Shown here piece by piece: positions 58,701-64,000 of a DNA stretch of 64,000 nt. Location of the stretch: the NCBI RefSeq assembly GCF_029852145.1, contig NC_079970.1, positions 19,162,331-19,226,330 of the forward strand, read 5' to 3'. The DNA comes from Microplitis mediator (Eukaryota > Arthropoda > Insecta > Hymenoptera > Braconidae). Position numbers and translations under genes: made by a program. Position 1 is the first letter of the stretch; each line of letters starts with the position of its first letter. The notes under the pieces were generated by a model, which made no database searches, was not told the origin of the DNA, and was given only the letters and a program-made list of their open reading frames with translations.

Positions 58701-61700
58701 ATTTTTATTTTTCGTATTAAGGTAAAATATCAAGTACCCGATTACTCCATGTATATTTGTATATCTATATTTATTAAATTCTACTAAATATAGATATACA
58801 AATACATGAGTGATCGGGTACTAGTTCCCTGATCGGGTACTGGGTCTTTTATCTTACTTGTAAGCTACTCAACTGATCGACTTAACAATATAATCAGTTC
58901 AAAGTCTTAGTGAGGCCTTTCGATTGCCGCAAACAATATTCAAATCAGTTGATTCGTTCCAAAGATATCGTCCGACAAAAAAAGTTTACACACATACATT
59001 CACATACACACACACACACACGACCGGAAGTTCGTCCGGAAATATTTAGAATAGCTTCTTAGGATCTGATACCGATTTAAACTAATAACTTCCCTTTTTT
59101 TTTTTTTTAATTTTAAATTTTCTTAGCGGGAAGTTCAAAATTAAAAAATTAAAAAAACAACTGATTGATTATCAAAAAAATATAATTTATTAATAAAATT
59201 GATTTAAATATTAATATTTTCGTTTTTATTTACAGGCTTGGTCGCCCTTTAACACTCTCAGAAAAAGTATTATATTCCCACTTGGATGAACCCGAGAAGC
59301 AAGAGATCGTTCGAGGAACCAGTTATCTTAGACTCCGACCAGATCGTGTTGCCATGCAAGATGCTACAGCCCAAATGGCCATGTTACAATTCATAAGCTC
59401 TGGTAATTTTATTTATTTATTTATTTATTTATATATTATTAGTAGAAATGGTAGATATTAATTATATTCAATTTACCTAATTGATGTGAGATAACAAAAA
59501 AGATAGATAAGTTAACGGATATTGGAAATTACATATAACGAGCAGCCTGCAGTTCCGACGTGACTGCTCGAGTGTCACTACTAAATTTATTAAATATGAG
59601 AATATAAAAATATCTTGTAGTTTTAATTAAAATATTTGATAATCAAAAGTAAATAAATTATTTATTTAGTATTTAAATATTTTTATAAATTATTTTTTGT
59701 TACAGGTTTACCTAAAGTAGCTGTACCATCAACAATCCACTGTGATCACTTGATTGAAGCTCAAATAGGAGGAGTAAAAGATTTGAGCCGTGCTAAAGAT
59801 ATGAACAAAGAAGTATACACTTTCTTACAAACCGCTGGCGCTAAATACGGAGTAGGTTTTTGGAATCCTGGATCAGGAATTATTCATCAAATTATCTTGG
59901 AAAATTATGCTTTCCCTGGTTTGTTGATGATTGGTACTGATTCCCACACGCCAAATGGTGGTGGTCTTGGTGGTCTTTGTATTGGAGTTGGTGGTGCTGA
60001 TGCAGTAGATGTAATGGCAAATATCCCATGGGAATTAAAGTGCCCCAAGGTGATTGGAGTTAAATTGACTGGAGAGTTGAAAGGCTGGACAAGTCCTAAA
60101 GACATTATTTTAAAAGTCGCGGGTATACTTACGGTAAAGGGAGGTACTGGTGCTATTGTTGAATACTTTGGTCCAGGTGTCGATAGTATAAGTTGTACGG
60201 GAATGGCAACAATTTGTAACATGGGTGCTGAAATTGGTGCTACTACATCTGTTTTCCCATATAATTATCGTATGCAAGATTATTTGAAAGCAACAAATCG
60301 CGCTGATATCGCCGCCTCTGCAGATATGTTTAGAACCAGCTTGTTGACTGCTGATGCAAATGCTAAATATGATCAAGTTATTGAGCTAGATCTATCTACA
60401 CTCGAGCCACATGTCAATGGACCATTCACTCCTGATCTCGCACATCCTATTTCTAAATTAGGTAAATATTTATTTATTAGGGGTGTAGAATTATCTGAAA
60501 GTTTTCAAATTATTTGTAGCTTTTTAAATTACTCGATTCGAATCGAGAAAATTCTGATCAGCTTTCAAATATTCAATTTTTATTATGATACTCAAGTTAG
60601 CCGACGTTTGATAATTTTTTGATTTTTTTTAGAAACGATAAATTACAAAAAAAAAATATTTCAAAAAATTGCACCTATAGCTTTTTTAATTTTCTACATA
60701 TGCATATTTTTAGTATTCTTTTTTGTAATTTATTTGCTGAAACAGGGTGGCTACAAATCGGGGAAACCGGGGATGTCGGGAATTATCAGGGAAATGTCCG
60801 GGAATTTCAAAAAAGTATCCGGGAATTTAATTGCGACAGTTAAAAATTTAAACATTTCTCAATAATGCACTCAATAAGTCACAAAATTAAGGGATGTTAA
60901 AAAAATTCCGAATTTTTAAGAGATTTTTAACAGGCTGTAATTCGAAAGAAAATGGCCATACAACAAAAAAAAAAAAAGCCAAATTGTACACTCAGAGAAA
61001 AAATCAGTAACTGCAACTACATAAAAATAGTGAAATACGGAGACAAATTTTTTTCTTAGTTACAATGAAAAATCAGTTTTAGTTAATGTAACAATTAAAT
61101 TTTATTGCAGTAACTATTTTGTAGTTAATTCAACGATTTTATTGTTAATGTAACTGACTAAAAATAGTTATATTAAATTCAAAGAAGTCATTGAAAGAGC
61201 TAAACCCTAATCGTTAAATCAACTGACACTTTTTATTGAACATAACGAAATTTTTGAAGTTACTAAGACTATAAAACAATAATGATTATTAACATTATTT
61301 CATGATTACTTACACAAATAATATTTAGTTACAGTATATTAAATATTTGAACTTAGATATTTTTAACATTGAATAATCAAAAGTAGGCCATGTTAATTTA
61401 CTTTGACTTTTTTTGTGCTTTCTCGCATTATTTAAACTTCAAATTTAATTATTGACTTTGCAAATGTAATTAAAACTTTGAATAACTTAATGATACTAAT
61501 GAAAAATGTGTAAAACTTGACTGGAAAACCGAGAAATATTAGGGAATTTTGAAATCATTTCTTTGTAGCCACCCTGTGAAAAAACAAAAATTGGAAAATT
61601 TTTAATTGTCTTCTAACTTCAGGATCGTTTTTTATTTAATGGAGAGCTTAGTATCTCAAGTGACTAAAAATAACTTTTTCGTAAATTTGTGTTTGAGTTC

Positions 61701-62876
61701 TACTTACCTCTGACAAAAATTTGAATAATTAGAACAAAATATTACAAATTTAAGTCTTACAAAATAAAATTTTTGAATTATCCGCAAATTTACAAATAAT
61801 GAAAAAAATTTGAATTAATCGATTCGAAGTATATTTACTTTTAGTCGAGAATTTTTTTTCTTTGTACGAATAATTCGTAAGCTCGAACTATTCGCACACT
61901 CGTATTATTTATATAAAATAAATGATAATTTTAGTTTAATAATTAAATTATTTTGTTATTAGGTGAAGCCGCCAAGAAAAACGGATGGCCAAATGAAGTA
62001 AAAGTTGGTCTAATTGGGTCATGTACAAACAGCTCTTACGAAGATATGGGACGATGTGCTAATATTGCTAAACAAGCGCTCAAACATGGTATTAAATCAA
62101 AGTCAACATTCAATGTCACACCAGGATCTGAACAAATTCGAGCCACTATTGAGCGCGACGGTATTGTAAGTTAATTATTTTTAAATTCATTTCATACTTG
62201 ATTTAGATTAAAAACTAATTATTTATTATTTATTCGTTCTAGGCTCAAACACTTCGCGAATTTGGTGGTATTGTGTTGGCTAACGCATGCGGGCCTTGCA
62301 TCGGTCAGTGGGATCGTCAAGATATCAAGAAAGGCGATAAGAACACTATTGTCACCTCTTACAATCGTAATTTCACTGGTCGTAATGATGCCAATCCAGC
62401 AACTCATGCGTTTGTAACAAGTCCTGAACTCGTTACGGCTCTTTCTATCGCCGGACGTCTCGATTTCAATCCTCTTACTGATAAACTCAAGGGCGCTGAC
62501 GGAAAAGAATTCCTTTTAGATAATCCATTCGGTACTTAAATAAAATTTAATTGCAATAATAAATTATTTTGAACAAAAAATATAAATAATTATTTTTTTT
62601 AGGTGATGAACTTCCGGCTCGTGGATTCGATCCTGGTATGGACACTTACAATGCGCCACCAGCTGATGGTAGTAAAATTAAAGTTGATGTTGATCCCAAG
62701 TCACAGCGATTACAATTATTGGAACCATTTGATAAATGGGATGGCAAAGATCTTACTGACCTGACGGTTCTTATTAAAGTAAAAGGAAAATGTACAACTG
62801 ATCACATCTCTGCTGCTGGACCTTGGCTGAAATATCGTGGTCATCTTGACAACATCTCAAACAACATGTTCATCGG
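55793..62876 (+). CDS. Acon: Mitochondrial aconitate hydratase, 5' seven exons
   Basis: Exons: 55793-55825, 58215-58369, 59236-59402, 59706-60461, 61963-62165, 62243-62531, 62603-62876; all phases agree and all introns are GT-AG. About 626 of the usual ~785 residues are present; the 3' exons lie beyond 64000. The enzyme isomerises citrate to isocitrate via cis-aconitate in the TCA cycle. The start MSYCARIFRAQ, with basic residues and no acidic ones, fits a mitochondrial presequence. Diagnostic segments: HCDHLIEAQ, GTDSHTPNGGGLG, GSCTNSSYEDM with the first cluster cysteine, ACGPCIGQW with the other two 4Fe-4S cysteines, SYNRNFTGRND, and KCTTDHISAAG. Introns 1, 2, 4 and 7 contain MITEs and dispersed repeats. 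No defect seen. Confidence 0.97.
56496..56687. mobile_element. MITE of the TGTAGCAGACATCAGAC family, copy 3 (aconitase intron 1)
   Basis: GTGTAAATATAGCAGACATC and GATGTCTGCTACATTC ends, interior like copies 1 and 2. Confidence 0.7.
56703..57400. repeat. Cluster of GAAGTTAGC-family MITE copies (aconitase intron 1)
   Basis: At least two overlapping copies: one from GATGCTGAAGTTAGCCGACG (56702) to about 56935, another beginning GATCCTGAAGTTAGCAGACA (56930) and closing with GGACGTCGGCTATCTTCAGT (57369). Between them is a fragment (about 57165-57235) related to the right part of 21285-21832. Confidence 0.55.
58430..59134. repeat. Dispersed ACTTCCCGCT-ended repeat (aconitase intron 2)
   Basis: Begins AAAACTTCCCGCTGTTTTCG and ends TCTTAGCGGGAAGTT. 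Related to 36032-36740 in reverse orientation (GGGCCGACCC against GGTTCGGCCC) and to the inner arms of the 3.1-kb palindromes. Includes a (CA)n run near 58995-59020. No coding. Confidence 0.55.
60588..61630. mobile_element. GAAGTTAGC-family MITE interrupted by another element (aconitase intron 4)
   Basis: Left part 60588-60742 (CTCAAGTTAGCCGACGTTTG, GCACCTATAGCTTTTTTAAT) and right part 61577-61630 (TTGTCTTCTAACTTCAGGAT) join over the insertion 60743-61576. Confidence 0.65.
60743..61576. mobile_element. 834-bp element with CAGGGTGGCTACAAA ends
   Basis: Ends CAGGGTGGCTACAAA and TTTGTAGCCACCCTG, flanked by TGAAA on both sides (60738-60742, 61577-61581), a 5-bp target duplication confirmed by the family consensus across the break. 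Near the left end are several GGGAATT units (CCGGGAATTT). No transposase. Superfamily not assigned. Confidence 0.8.
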
Positions 62877-64000
62877 GTAATTTAATTATTTTAATTAATA
62901 ATAGTAATGCGGTTGTTACAAACTGAAAATTTATCAGTTTTCATTTAAATATTTTTATTGTTTATAATCCTCTGAACGGAAATATCGCTGATTAGTAGAA
63001 CAGATTTTTAGAACATCGACACAGTCTATCCGTAGACAAAACAAAGTCTTCGTAGATGAGAATTGGACTGCCTCGACGTTCCCATGAAGAACCTGAGACG
63101 CAACATTATTAATTTTCTGATATATCATTAATGTAGTGTGAAAAGAAAAGTTGTTTAGTCGGAGGATTCAGTAGAGACGTGACCCTGAAATTAGCAGACA
63201 TTTGACAATTTTCGGACTTTTTTTTCCAACAATTTAATTAAAAAAAAAAAGAAAATAAAAAATATGCACATGTAGAAAATTTAAAAAACTGTTGGTGCAA
63301 TTTTTTGAAATATTTTTCTTTTAAAATTTATCGTTCTTAAAAGAATTAAAAAATTATTAGACGTCGGCTAATTTCAGCATCATGCAGAGACGAGTAATCT
63401 GTTGAATCCGAATCTGTCAGCTTGCTTATTACCCTCCATTAAAGATATTTTCAGACAGTGCCCCCACTTTTTAAAAATATGCAATAACTTTCAATTGTAA
63501 TGACGTTATTAAAATTTTGGTAATTAATGAAAAAAAAGTTAAAGCATTAATTGAAAAAAGGGTAACGTAAGAGAAACAAAATTTGTTGAATATATTTTAG
63601 TCTAAAAAATTTGGAAATTCGAATTGCAAAATTGATATGAAGATTTTACTGAACTTTATTTAACGAAATTCGTTTCACTCCTAATTGGTGACAACTGTAA
63701 GTAATTTTTGACTTCTGATCCCATAAATAATAAATATATGGAATTGGAATCGGGAATAAAAATAATTAAATCGCGAAAAATAATAAAAAATCGAATAATC
63801 GACATCTCAATGGGGCCCAACCTGGACTTTATAAACAATAAAAGTAATCCAAAAATATTTATTGATTCAATAAATTTTACGGAAACGTAACGCGGTATTA
63901 TTAAAAATTTATCTATCAATTTCCTCTATTGTTTACCAAAATATTTTAAAGCTTATTTTTGTTTTCACTTTTTATATTTCAATGCATTTATTAATGAGTG
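62877..64000. other. Aconitase intron 7 (incomplete), with repeats
   Basis: Follows donor GGTAATTT. Contains a GAAGTTAGC-family MITE (about 63184-63385) and a copy of the 12136-12612-type repeat (about 63450-63700, CAGTGCCCCCACTTTTTAAA). A 60-codon frame near 63708-63890 shows no recognisable protein and is probably chance. Confidence 0.6.

Noticed and set aside
63656..63919. 60- and 87-codon overlapping frames in the last aconitase intron
   Set aside because: No recognisable motif, AT-driven composition, open on both strands, located in an intron full of repeats.

Overview
The window looks like nuclear DNA from a hymenopteran insect, probably a parasitoid wasp. It is very AT-rich, its housekeeping genes have short GT-AG introns, and it carries families of MATH-BTB genes and of ankyrin genes whose C-terminus resembles the PRANC domain. 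PRANC is known from parasitoid wasps, Wolbachia and poxviruses. The species cannot be named from sequence alone.

About 1-44.5 kb is a tandem array of a two-gene unit: a MATH-BTB (TDPOZ/SPOP-like) gene on the + strand, facing a giant ankyrin-repeat gene on the - strand. Four BTB copies are visible: a 3' end at 2-557, an intact gene at 10923, one with a nonsense codon plus an insertion at 23596, and one split by a MITE at 37677. There are three ankyrin loci: one split by a 3.0-kb transposon (13083-15720 and 18729-19834), and two open genes (25965-30092 and 40019-43357). BTB proteins are typically CUL3 adaptors and F-box-like PRANC tails are thought to bind SCF ligases, so each unit may pair two ubiquitin-ligase adaptors. 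That is inference.

The array is heavily colonised by mobile DNA, and because the units are paralogous, one copy often serves as the empty site for an insertion in another. The elements include two copies of a 3.1-kb palindromic element with TA target duplications; one of them carries an apparently intact 5.2-kb non-LTR retrotransposon with two ORFs, where ORF2 has no AUG and lies in frame behind the ORF1 stop. There is also a family with CCCTCGC ends, 2-bp target duplications and subterminal palindromic minisatellites, two piggyBac-like TTAA elements, and many MITEs.

44.9-51.6 kb is a nested stack of repeats (at least five elements, one inside another) with no gene. From 51.6 kb the DNA is more conventional: BUD13, a splicing/RES-complex gene in two exons, with a truncated copy at 35.2 kb; then the mitochondrial aconitase gene, with seven exons visible, its 3' end beyond the window and its introns full of MITEs. 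No CRISPR array, rRNA or intact tRNA gene was seen.
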